From Cinchona pubescens (taxonomy: Eukaryota; Streptophyta; Magnoliopsida; Gentianales; Rubiaceae): a stretch of 64,000 nucleotides of DNA. The position numbers and the translations under genes are program-made. The stretch is from the NCBI GenBank assembly GCA_025175665.1, contig JANKKI010000066.1:1984001-2048000 (forward strand). Reading direction: 5' to 3'. Numbering within the stretch: the stretch's first letter is position 1; every line of letters begins with the position of its first letter. Of the stretch, positions 1 through 10,035 are shown piece by piece. The notes beneath the pieces were generated by a model that did not search any database, was not told the origin of the DNA, and saw only the letters and a program-made list of their open reading frames with translations.

Positions 1-3000
1 AGCTTATGGCATCAAAATATTCAAGGACTGAACGAGCATGGTGTATTTCATCACCTGCAGCGTACTTCCCGTGAGCAGACAAGAACTGAATCACATTAAG
101 CAGTTTCATATTGATAGTTTGTTTTGAACCTCAATTGGGTGCGATTGTTCCAGTGCATCCATCTTTAGCCCATCCGTCATCTCTTGAAGAAAGCGATCCC
201 AAATTTTCCATTCTGGGAATAGAATATCAGTCACTAGATAACTCACCTGAAAAAAAAAAAAGAATGTTATATCGAGTTGAGGCCCATTAAGTAGAGAAAA
301 GAGAATAGAATCTGAAAATAGTACCCAAGTAGCAAAACCCTCATTGAGCCATAGATGAGTCCACCACTCCATTGTTACCAAATTACCAAACCATTGATGC
401 GCAACTTCATGAGCCACAACAATTGTGAGCTGCCATAACACAGAAAGCGGCCCAAAAGGATAAAAGAATTCAGATCCATAAACTACCTGGTATCCAAAAT
501 TGCACCAGTAGGAACTTTTGGGTGATGAAGCGTATTTTTTCTTCGATTATTTGTCTAATGAAATCATAAAAGAAAGAAAAACTGAAAGTGCAGTCAGAGT
601 CATGTCAAACCCTCTGTGTGTTAGCCACTGAGGAATGCAAGTCATCATGAAGTAGTTCATTTTCACGGTAGATTATCAAACCATAATTCTCCATAGCCCC
701 ACCAGAAAATTCAGGAAAATGCAACCATATCCAGCTTAGGGAGTCCATACGGCATTGAGAAATACCTGCAGGCTTCATTTTCCAAATTAGCTATAAAAAA
801 TACTAATAAGTTAAACAAACTAAAAATCATAAATTGGAAAAAGGATGCATAACAAAGAAATTCTGTTCTGCAATGTTTGAGCTAGATATCTCCTATACAC
901 TAAATAACATCCAGAAAGAACATTAACGTCTAATCAAGATTATCATTTACCAAAAGATTGCAAGATAAATTCTTTCCTTGTTCAATCATAGTAATTCTTA
1001 AATATGTCATATAAGATCTAAAGATGAGGAACCTGGTTTAGTTTGATTATCCAGACCTTTTCCCAAAGGAAATATTTCCTGACAGTGAAAAGGTTTTCCT
1101 CACATCCAATTGTGAACAAGGCATAAATGTCTCTTATACCTTCTAGATGTGTATAAGAGACAGTTTACTGTATCTTATACAATCTGGACAGCATGTTAAA
1201 AAACATAGATCATGCATGCAGTGGAAGGATTCACTTGCTTTAGCATCATGGAAAAGATACTTACTTTTTGAATAAGTCAAGTGCCTTAACTGCGATTTTC
1301 AAAGCAAACTTTCCCTTTTCACTTTGGCCAACAGGAGTGTACACACGCACCTTAATTCCTGCACAAACAATTAAGGGCATCTATGAAGTGGGATACAAAA
1401 TAATTGTGTTAAATAGTGTGAATCACATTGTACACTCACCATCATCTGTTGTGTCTTCCATATAATCAAAGAGTCCCACTACAACTGCCACCAAATATGT
1501 TGACATAACTATGCTTTCATCAAAGTAAATAGTCTTGACAGTAAATGCCCATTATGTTTTTCCAGAGAAACTGGCATATTGGACAATGCTGTCAGCTCCA
1601 GTGGTACATTGGTTAATGTTATTTTAAAGATGGCCTGCCAAGAATGTGTTATTAGTAAGTCCAAAAAAGGCAAAGTCAGAAGAAAATTACAATTGGAGCA
1701 GTTGAGGGCAAAAATCTCACACAGCTAAAAAAGGCAAAGAAGAGAAGATGAGTCAACAAGTAGGTTACAGTTTACTCTTTGGCACTTCTACATAAGAAGT
1801 CACTAGTCAAAAACTTAAATCCATGTCTATGATAACATATAGGCCACAAGCCTTGCAACAGCCTTGATTAGTAAATCAATTCTGTCATGACACAGTAATA
1901 TGAAGTTAACATTAACTGCAAAAACCATGCAAGAATAGTTTTTCTTCTACCTCAAAAATTTTTTTTTTTTGGCATCTCAGAGTACAGGCGAAGGGATTGA
2001 CAAATGATACATAATTCTTTGACATTCTGTATCAAAACTAGCCTCCTATGGCACCTAGTTATCTTTCGTATCAATAATTTTCCAGCAGAATGGAATCTTT
2101 GTGTACCATAGTTACAACTGACTTGGCCATGGCTATCCAAAATTTCAAATAGAGTAAAATAGCCATTACTATGATATAGAAACTCAATACTTAATAACCA
2201 AATACACATGCAAGAAAAAAAAATACACATGCAACACATCAGGCCTGTGTATAATATGGTCAGACTTTAGGATTCCCTCTCTATCATGTCATATATTCAA
2301 GTTCATCAATTTATGGAAACTTAGGCATGGAGACAAAAAATACTAATAATACCACAAGAAGCATCTGAAAACAGGAGCAGCTAACTGAAAGCAGATAAAA
2401 TGATTGCGGTCTCATGAATTAACCTTAAAAGCAGGTTCATCCCAGCATGGAAAACATAGTCTTGCATCCACTGCTTCAAATTGAGTTGCAACCATATTCT
2501 TTTTCTCTTCTCCATCCACGTAAGTACTTGAAAATTTAGTTTATGATGTTAGAGAAGAAGTTGATAAGACTGACAACCGATTTATATTCTGTAAGAAGAT
2601 AACAAAAGAGAAAAAGAAAGCACCATCTGTATAAACCCTGAAGTTGTTCATTAAGAGTACCAGAGAAGGTTATCTCCAAGATCCCATTTCCAGTACTTAA
2701 ATACTCATCAAACCCCAAAACAAGAATCTCATCACCTTTATCAACTACAATATCTGATGGAATATGCTTCTGCAATTCAAAAAAAAAAAAAAAAAAAAAA
2801 TGTCAAACACAAATCAAGAAAAACAAACCAAGAAACAGATAATGAATTTATGGGTTAAAGAGGTATAACATAACCTACATGTTTATCAGAGCAGGTAAAA
2901 GAGGCATCAAGAATCACTAGCTCTAGAGCATTCAAGACTAAGAACTTTGTGGGTTCCACAATAGAGATGTCAGTGGAGACAGTACCAGAGAATTTGCAAT

Positions 3001-3109
3001 CTTCAAGATCAAGATTCAGAGTAAGATCATAATGTTTAGGGACTGCAAATTTAGGAAGTCCTCTGGTTTGACCTTTGAACTGCTCAAGCTTCTGCTCTGT
3101 GGAATCCAT
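1..3109 (-). CDS. APM1: Aminopeptidase M1-like (puromycin-sensitive type), 5' part of gene
   Basis: Zinc metallopeptidase of family M1, which removes N-terminal residues from peptides; plant APM1 is linked to auxin transport and the cell cycle (family knowledge). Exons inferred from splice sites and family match: 3109-2879, 2769-2624, 2526-2424, 1634-1440, 1358-1265, 765-611, 429-325, 246-130 and 54-1, continuing past the left edge. Exon 1 begins MDSTEQKLEQFKG and carries the family block LPKFAVPKHYDL. The substrate motif GGAMENYG lies near 690-705. The zinc motif HEVAHQW and its downstream glutamate in WLNEGFA are in the 429-325 exon, so the catalytic core is intact. An earlier in-frame ATG at 3202 exists, but the family match starts at 3109. 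Odd points: one extra base near 716-719 and an indel near 1540 break the frame inside conserved sequence. The C-terminal half lies outside the window. Confidence 0.9.
1128..1185. other. Tn5/Nextera mosaic-end adapter remnant
   Basis: Positions 1145-1163 are an exact copy of the 19-bp mosaic end AGATGTGTATAAGAGACAG. It is preceded head-to-head by a damaged inverted copy (1128-1140) and followed by a second damaged copy (1168-1185). It sits in an intron of the aminopeptidase gene. The sequence is synthetic (library adapter), so this is an assembly artefact and not a plant feature. Confidence 0.9.
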
Positions 3110-3754
3110 CTCTCTCCCTTCCTCCCTCTCTCTAGCCTTATCAACTAAACATTTGATGCAATAAAGATTCCATTTTTTTGGTCCTTTTCTGATTGGACCC
3201 AAAAGTCAAAAGAAATCACATCACAATTTCACTTTCAGGGGTTCTTTTTCCAGGCAGCGTGTTTGACGGGTCGTCAATGGCTGCGAAACCCACATCGACA
3301 ATTATTTGCAAACTGACAAAGACGGCAACAGCTGAAGGTGGTCGACCGGAGCATGATGGGCTCATAGTCTCCCTTCCGGCACACTCCATTGTTTTAAATA
3401 CGATTGAAGAGGTTCCTCTCTTATAGTCTTTTCAAAGCCTCTGCTAATGCTCACTCTTTTTTTCCTAACGTAACGACTTCTTTGAACCCTTCAATTTATA
3501 ACGGTAAAGAGGAGATTTTTTTCTTTGCATTAACGCTGGACTTCCACCCTTCTACTGCCTCATAGAGGACGAAAATTTCATGTAGTGGTTGACTAGTTGT
3601 AAACTCGCTCGCCTTAAGTTTGGCTCCATTTGCATTGGTTCGAGATTTGATTATAATTAATGAAATTAAGCACGAAGGATCTAATTTTCATTTTGTTAAC
3701 TTTTCAAGTCGGGTTAAGTACATTTAAATAATTGAACTAATCATTCAAACAATT
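3110..3754. other. Upstream region of the aminopeptidase gene, no gene seen
   Basis: This covers the 5' leader and promoter side of the minus-strand aminopeptidase gene. A CT-rich stretch lies at about 3110-3135 just upstream of the start codon. Short open frames here match no family I know. The sequence becomes AT-rich after about 3640. Confidence 0.5.
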
Positions 3755-4266
3755 AGATTAAAAATTAAAAGTTTGAACATAATATATTCAATCCGACTTG
3801 TTGTATTAGTAGTTTTTAATAATTAATAATGTAGATTAAAAATTAACCTGTTGAACATAATATATTCAATCCGACTAGGGGTGTAAACGAACCCAATCGA
3901 ACACGAATAGTGCCCTACTCGAAATCGAATTTGAAATTTTTTCTTATACTCTAACTCGAACGAGTTTCAAACTTTAAACTCGAGCTCGAACTCGGGTAGT
4001 TTGACTTTTTCGTAGGTAAAATATGTAATTTTTTAAAAAAGTATGAATATTTTAGTAATTTTACATATAATAATAAAAAGCTAAATTATATAATATTCGA
4101 AAAGTTCGACGAATACTCGAGCATATGGGCTCGTCAAAAGTTTCAAATTTGAGCAACCTCGACTTGAATTCGGTCAACTAGAGTTCGAGTTCGAGTTTTT
4201 GACCGAGCTGCTCTACAGAACTAAATCCGACTTGTTCTATTAGAAGTTTTTAATAATTAATAATGG
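3755..4266. repeat. Tandem duplication of a ~78-bp unit, second copy split by an insertion
   Basis: Unit 1 is 3755-3832. Unit 2 starts at 3833, runs to 3875 and resumes at 4224-4266. Both contain the same AT-rich text with the landmark AATCCGACTTGTT and the tail TTTTTAATAATTAATAATG. Unit 1 preserves the uninterrupted version of the site that is split in unit 2. Confidence 0.8.
3876..4223. mobile_element. Non-autonomous hAT-like MITE, 348 bp
   Basis: The element is flanked by direct repeats of AATCCGAC (3868-3875 and 4224-4231), an 8-bp target duplication typical of hAT elements. Its ends are short imperfect inverted repeats, TAGGGGTGTAAAC on the left and TAGTTCTGTAGAG on the right read inward. 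It has no coding capacity. The interior is rich in CGAACTCGA-type motifs in both orientations, common in plant MITEs that begin with GGGGTGTAAACGA. The upstream tandem unit gives the empty site, so the boundaries are well supported. The hAT assignment is inference from duplication length and terminal bases. Confidence 0.75.
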
Positions 4267-4610
4267 TACCATTGCATCTCTAAATTTCTACTCAAGGCGT
4301 GAAATGTAAGGTTGCGTTTTATTTGATGCCTGGTAGAAAGCGTAATATGATATTTTACTAATTTTTTTGGTGAATATGAGAAATTAATCCTGTATCCGAA
4401 AGTACCGAGCAACTTCAAAAATTAACGACCGACTTTCAATTGATAACTTCATTATATTACACATGCAGATAAGGGCGATTGAGGATAAAGAAACAAAACA
4501 AAAACTTGGTACAGTACAAACAGACAACGTTGTTGGCCTGTACCGCCAACTTAATTAACACAACAACAAACGCCATCAAACCACTAAAACAAACAGGCAC
4601 CCATAAGTCT
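4232..4610. other. Flank and 3' region of the DIR1-like gene
   Basis: After the tandem unit this stretch holds the likely 3' untranslated region of the minus-strand lipid-transfer gene (about 4450-4610) and AT-rich spacer. No other gene is visible. Open frames at 4457-4763 are overlaps with the lipid-transfer gene in wrong frames. Confidence 0.5.
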
Positions 4611-4919
4611 CTAGCAATTGGCTGGATGAGGAAGTTTACACTTGTCGGGGAGCTGCGCGGCGAGGTATGGATCAATTCCAAGTGTAGGCAGCCAAGTGGA
4701 GTTCTTGAAAGAGCAAAGACAACCAACGTCTGCATGTTTAAGTGCAGTGCAGCACCCGGATGAAGGCTCGGATGGGTTGGGAGGAGTGACTGCTGGCTTG
4801 CACGACATCAGCTCCTGCCCGGACAACTTGCAGATTGTCTGGGCCTGCGTTATCACGACATTACTAGCAATAGCAAATAGCAAAACAACTACAAGTGCAA
4901 TGTTCTGATAGGACTTCAT
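4611..4919 (-). CDS. DIR1-like lipid transfer protein
   Basis: Small secreted non-specific lipid transfer protein of the DIR1 type; Arabidopsis DIR1 carries a mobile signal in systemic acquired resistance (family knowledge). It is a single exon of 102 residues. Residues 1-26 form a hydrophobic signal peptide ending near TQAQ, giving a mature protein of about 76 residues. The eight-cysteine motif is complete in the order C, C, CC, CxC, C, C, and the segments ELMSCKP, CCTALKHAD and LCSFKNSTWL match the DIR1 subgroup. The length fits the family, and no frameshift is present, unlike most genes here. The role in defence is inferred from the subgroup; it could equally be a general lipid carrier. 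Confidence 0.9.
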   Translation of the reverse strand: MKSYQNIALVVVLLFAIASNVVITQAQTICKLSGQELMSCKPAVTPPNPSEPSSGCCTALKHADVGCLCSFKNSTWLPTLGIDPYLAAQLPDKCKLPHPANC

Positions 4920-5024
4920 GGCTATGAGATCGAGAATATTTGCACAAAATTTGGTTAAATTGTTTCTTGCTAGCTATATATGTATTTGTATTTGTGGGAT
5001 GAGCAATATAGCTTGCATGGGTTA

Positions 5025-5032
5025 TATTTATA
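5025..5032 (-). promoter_or_regulatory. Probable TATA box of the DIR1-like gene
   Basis: On the minus strand this reads TATAAATA, about 105 bp upstream of the DIR1-like start codon, with GCATGCAAG-like sequence just downstream. Spacing and sequence fit a plant core promoter. It is the only good TATA match near this start. Confidence 0.55.
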
Positions 5033-6235
5033 GGCAGAAGGGAATGGTGGGGGCCGTGGGGATATTACTGTCAAGAGTGTGAAGTCAAGTCTAACAGATA
5101 TGATATGATATATAGGATTACTGAGATCCGTGAATGTTTGTTGGCATTTTATTTATGGCAGAATTTGGGCTGTCACGGGCTCTGCATTTGTGGTGTAGAA
5201 ACCTCCAGATTCGTACACCTCTGCTTTCTTTGCATTACACACAGTCAGTTCCGCATATCTATTGGTTAATTTAGTAATGCCCCTTCGTCGTATTTTTTTT
5301 TTTAATTATCATGGACGAAGTTTATGGTGGTAAAGTGTTTACCAGAATACGATACAACGTACGGGATCCCAATTTCTTGAACCAAACGAGAGGATTGACT
5401 GGAGTGGATATCTCCCTTTTCCCATGGTTTAGCCTGATCTTAAATCCCTTTTATTTCCCTTTCTCCAAGATGATAATACAACATACTGATGCCAAGTTCT
5501 TCTAGTAGCAGAGTAACCCATCACCAACCACACCATCATTACTCTAGTTCCCCTAATTCATCCTTGAGTGACCAATTCGGAAAGTTAAAAGACTTATACA
5601 GTAATAACATATATATAATTGTGACATTGAAATGAAAGTTTGTTACAATAATTGGTCAACCAATGTAAAGATTCTTATTGAGCTTCATCAAAGTATTGAA
5701 ACGGGCTCCCTAATACTCCTCCAGGGAAACGAGGAGATGGATAAGGAGTTCATTACTCAATCGTCCCACCTATCCATTTCAAGCTCAGGTACTGGTCGAA
5801 TTAATTTTGCCTATAGGAGAAAGGCACAATACATCTTTCACAGAAGGAAATTTCCTCAAGGGCACAGAAATCAGATACCAAAATGTTCAGCCGGAGGAGG
5901 TTAACCATTCAACAAATTCATGGAGTTCCCTTTAATTGCTTTACTACCTAAAGAGATAACAATGTTGAAGGAATGCCCCCCAGGGTTCCAATTCCCACTT
6001 AGCAAAGCATGCCTTTCAGTGCACAAGATAATGGACATGTTGTGTTAGAAAGCACTACTACTACTCCAGTAACAGGTACCACAAATTGCAAAGCGCAAAG
6101 AGTAGCATATATTGGGAACCAAATGCTTATCATATATTAATAACACAAGTTATCAAATAACCACAAGATGACACCGGCTTCATAAAGTAACTGAAGCATT
6201 TCACTGCAAAAGGTAGATTAAACAAGTGATTTGCC

Positions 6236-6268
<33 letters not shown>

Positions 6269-6774
6269 ACTTTTGTGAAGCTACCTGTTATGCAGTTGGT
6301 TTATGCCTTCTGCAGATTAATATGCATGAAATAAACACATATCCGGAGTAATGATATGCTAGAATTGATATTTCAGTAAGAAAATAAGAAATTTGTAAAA
6401 CGAGATAGTCCAAGGATTTAGCATTCACTAAATTACAAATTGTGGCAGTAACTTTTAAGTTGCCTAAACCCAACTCGAAAGTACATAAGCAAATTAACAA
6501 TTCAAAGATGGAGTGCCTTGGGACCAAAATTCATTGCACTAGAGCAATGATATTGTTGTAGTGTTGTCAAGGAAAATTCTCTCCGAACAAGAAAGCTTAT
6601 ACACATCACTTATAATCCTCAATCAGCCGAACTTTGAAATAGTTCCAACTCCTTTAACAAGTAAGCCCACAAAGCAAATGAAAAATGCCAGCATCTAAGC
6701 CTAATCCAGCGCAACTAAAAAACATGACAGAAATACATGAGCAAAACTTGTTATGCTCAAAAGTTATAACAGTT
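5033..6774. other. Intergenic region between the DIR1-like and threonine synthase genes
   Basis: The left part is the DIR1-like promoter. The right part (about 6540-6774) is probably the 3' untranslated region of threonine synthase. A long A-run lies at 6240-6266. Two open frames of 64 and 90 codons (5311-5505 and 5632-5904, plus) match nothing I know and show no conserved motifs; I do not call them genes. Confidence 0.5.
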
Positions 6775-8371
6775 CTAATACTTGGAATCTTTGCTCAACA
6801 GGTATTTTTTGAGAACATCCATGACCGACCCAAAATCCGCATTTACCTGCACAGGTGGATTTGCATACCGGCAAGCCATGTCTTTAATCTCCTTAGAATG
6901 GTAATCAATCTTGGATTGTGTGCACTTCAATCCGTGATAAAACTCACCACAACAGTCCTATCAGTTAGCCCAATAACTCCACAGTTCCTCAGTTTTATAC
7001 AATGCAGTGCTGTGCCACACCGGTGTGGGGACATATAAACATCCCAGTGGAATCAGCTTGAGCCATAGCATCCATCAATTCCTCTTCCGTAGCCTCCTCG
7101 ACAAGTCCCATTAGAATTCTTCAATGCATAAACAGCCCTATCAATAGAAACAGGGTCACCAATCTGAATAGCAGAAGCAAATGTAGTATTTGCCTTAACC
7201 GACTTGAATTCTTTCCAGCCTGATTTATAATACAGGTAAAGAGGATTGGCATTTGCAGCTTGAGCACAAACAAGCCTTGGCATCTTGTCGACAAGCCCCA
7301 ATTCTTTGCACATATGGAAACCTTTGTAGAATGCATATATATTCCCTAAATTCCCACCTGGAACTATCACCCAATCAGGCACTTGCCAATCAAACTGCTG
7401 CAAGATTTCAATAGCAGCAGTCTTCTGCCCCTCCAGCCTCAAACTATTCAATGAATTTGCCAAATATATTGGCAGCTCAGCTGTGACTTCGCGAATCAGC
7501 TGCATACAGCCGTCAAAATCAGTGTCTATACTCAACACAAAAGCCCCATTTGCTATTGGCTGAACCAACTGAGCAAGTGATATACGATTTGCAGGCAAAA
7601 AGACAAAATGGATGGTATCCCGGCCGAGGCACAATAAGCGGATAACGCAGCAGACGTATCCCCAGTGGATGCACATCCTACCCCAACCACGGGCCGCTTC
7701 ATTTTGCGCAATCTGTTCACTTGGCTCACCAAAACAGTCATCCCCAAATCCTTAAAGCTCCCAGTATGACTGATCCCACAATGTTTGACCCACAAATCAT
7801 TCATGGCCAGAAACTGTTTGCCAAAACGCTCAGCCCAAAAAAGATTCGAATTTCCCTCGAAAGCACTAACTATATCGTCACCGTCAATTTCTGGCAAGAC
7901 CCATTCTTTCTTGGACCAAACCCCAGAACCATAAGGCCACGTAGTTTTCCCAACACGCGAGTCGAAAAGGGCCCGCCAATACTCACCGTCAAATTCCCTC
8001 AATGCATCCATGTCGTGCTGCACATCCAGGAGACCACCGGAGCGGCTCCGGTAAACAATCTCGTCGAGGGAATATGACTCGGTGGAATTTGGGTCGGCGT
8101 TAAAGGGGAGAACATATTTGGCAGAGAAATTATGGGATGAGGTGTGTCGCCGTGCCTCGTCCCGGATATTCTCGTTGGTGGGCCGACGGTGTTTGACAGC
8201 TTGTCCGGTAGAGTTGGCGGCGGCGGATGATGAGGAAGCATCAGGTGATGAGGAGGAGGCTTTGATTTGGGTGAAGTGAATAATGGGGTGTTTAGAGGTG
8301 GTGGGTTGGTGGTGTTGATGATTGAATGGAGAGGAAAGAAATGTGGATCTGAGAAGTGATGAAGCCGCCAT
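6775..8371 (-). CDS. TS: Threonine synthase, chloroplastic (frameshifted in this copy)
   Basis: PLP enzyme that converts O-phosphohomoserine to threonine in plastids; the plant form is activated by S-adenosylmethionine. It is intronless, about 532 codons if frames are joined, close to the usual 520-530. Residues 1 to about 55 are Ser-rich and look like a transit peptide. Conserved segments include EGNSNLFWAERFGK, the PLP-lysine region HTGSFKDLGM, VGCASTGDTSAALSAYCA, LANSLNSLRLEGQKTAA, and the phosphate-binding PGGNLGNIYAF. The frame breaks near 7605 (two extra bases in a T-run of the coding strand), near 7108, and again between about 7020 and 6930, while the protein text continues in other frames to a stop at 6775-6777. 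The span is not a multiple of three. Assembly error is more likely than decay because substitutions look selected. It diverges from MDN1 across a shared promoter region. Confidence 0.93.
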
Positions 8372-8494
8372 CGTCGAGATTGATGGAGAGTTTAGAGTGG
8401 AGGCGGAGCGGCGGCGAGCTGATAGCCTTGAGAATTATGGCCCGCTTGATTGATTGGAATAAAGTAAAGCGTAATACGGCTCTGTTTGTGCTGG

Positions 8495-8501
8495 ATTTAT
8501 A
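8495..8501 (-). promoter_or_regulatory. Probable TATA box of threonine synthase
   Basis: The minus strand reads TATAAAT about 125 bp upstream of the threonine synthase ATG. Position and sequence fit a plant core promoter. No competing TATA match lies closer. Confidence 0.5.
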
Positions 8502-9393
8502 ACCCGTCTGCTGCTTAACGGTTCCGGGTTTCCCATTTCCTTAAGAGAAACCAGAACTAATTTATGTATATATGAAAAATACTTACATAAATTCAGTTTT
8601 TGACACACATATATCAGATACATGAAAAATATTTACGTAGATTCAATTTTTGATCCCACCTATAATTTATGTGGTCAGAATTAAATTTTAGAAAATTTTA
8701 CTTACATAAGTTGATATCATAAATTCTTTAAAATTTAATCCACATCACAGAGTCTACCAATAAGACCAAAAACTGGGTGTACCTGAGTATTTGACATAAT
8801 ATATAGTGCATTTGGATTGAGAGAAAATATATAAAGGAGGTAAAATTAGATAAATGATAACCTTTTTCTTTTACACATGTAAAAGATGAAAGGAAAGTTT
8901 AGAAATGAAAGAAATTGAATGATAAGTTGTTAAAGATTAATAAAAATACAGTTCGTGTTAATTTTGCCAGAAACATAAGTTAGAAGTTTTAGATAAGAGG
9001 ATAAATAATTTAAAATCATATAAAATGACATATTTTTTCTTTAAAAACTCCCAACATAAAATAAGGGGAATATATTTTTATGTATCTCCTTTTTCCATCT
9101 TAATTTATTTTTCTCTATTTTCCTTTTTTTTTGGGTTACTATCTCTTAATCTTAAAAAATAGGCCTAAATATTTCAAATTTCTATAGTAGAAATTTGTGT
9201 ATAAAAAAGGTAACCGGGAATTTTTAAGAAACAATGACAAACAATAGGATGGATAGTGAAGATAATGACGGGTCGGTCAAACCACAACACTAACGGTCAT
9301 AAAATGCCCCGACCCAACGGCATTATCCGCAAATGCCAGCTGCCCCACCCGCCGACCCATTTTGCTATCTCACAAAAGGAAATACGCTACTAG
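8502..9393. other. Divergent promoter region between threonine synthase and MDN1
   Basis: This is AT-rich spacer with no gene. Within it, 8647-8742 resembles, in inverted orientation, a stretch near 63430-63545, suggesting an old dispersed repeat. The part nearest MDN1 (9240-9390) is richer in G and C. Confidence 0.5.
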
Positions 9394-9400
9394 TATAAAT
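9394..9400 (+). promoter_or_regulatory. Probable TATA box of MDN1
   Basis: TATAAAT lies about 40 bp before the telo-box cluster. That would place transcription start near 9425-9435, so the telo-box would sit at the very start of the leader, a common arrangement in plant ribosome-biogenesis genes. Confidence 0.5.
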
Positions 9401-9439
9401 ACATGATGATTAGAGCGGAAAGCAAAACCTGCAAACCTT

Positions 9440-9461
9440 AAACCCTAAACCCTAAACCCTA
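9440..9461 (+). promoter_or_regulatory. Triple telo-box (AAACCCTA x3)
   Basis: Three head-to-tail copies of AAACCCTA occur at 9440, 9447 and 9454. Telo-boxes are typical of promoters of plant ribosomal-protein and ribosome-assembly genes. MIDASIN is such a factor, so position and function agree. Confidence 0.8.
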
Positions 9462-9483
9462 AACCTGAGGGGAGACCCAAGAA

Positions 9484-9681
9484 AATCAATAAATAGAGAA
9501 GACTCCTCGGCAATACACAGAGAAAACCTCGGAGAATTCCCATCTTTCATCTTCTCTATTTAGCAATTCTCTGTTATTCATTCAAAGAAGTTCGAAATCT
9601 TCAATTCTGTTACAGACTCAAGAATCAAGATAAACAGAGAAGATTCCTCTGCAAAAACAATTACAGAGCAAACCTCAGAGA
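9484..9681 (+). repeat. Imperfect duplicated segment in the MDN1 leader
   Basis: Segments 9484-9535 and 9623-9681 share an ordered series of motifs: AATCAA, AGAGAAGA, TCCTC, GCAA, ACAGAG, AAACCTC and AGAGA. A further short echo, ATCTTTCATCTTCTCT, occurs at about 9541 and again at about 9936. The region lies between the probable transcription start and the ATG at 10036. Confidence 0.65.
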
Positions 9682-10035
9682 TATAACTAATACAATTTTG
9701 GGTCAGTTTTTATTTTTTATTTTTTACCTCTTGTGATATTACTTTTTTGAAGTTAAAGAAAAAAGAGTTTAAAATCTTCATTAAAATGCTTCAAGATTGT
9801 TTCTATCTTTTTGTATTTTCCATATCTAATCAAGCATTAGTAGGGCTTCGTTGCAGCAAGAATCAACAAACGAGAACACTGCATAGTGAGTGAATACAAG
9901 TTATATACAGTTTTGGGTACGTTCTTTTTACTTATATCTTTCATCTTCTCTGTTGATAATTTTTTTTTTGTTTGTTTCTTCAACAGATTGGTTTCACAAC
10001 GGGGAATTTTTTTTGGCTACTGTATTTTGTTTCTA

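Noticed and set aside
5632..5904. 90-codon open frame as a gene or organelle-derived piece
   Set aside because: No recognised motif, no family match, and no promoter or splice context.
6775..8371. Threonine synthase pseudogene
   Set aside because: Active-site and binding segments are intact and similar small indels affect the neighbouring genes, so sequence error is the simpler reading.
9440..9461. Telomere-like repeat as an internal telomere remnant
   Set aside because: Only three units, placed just after a TATA box of a ribosome-biogenesis gene; telo-box is the better explanation.
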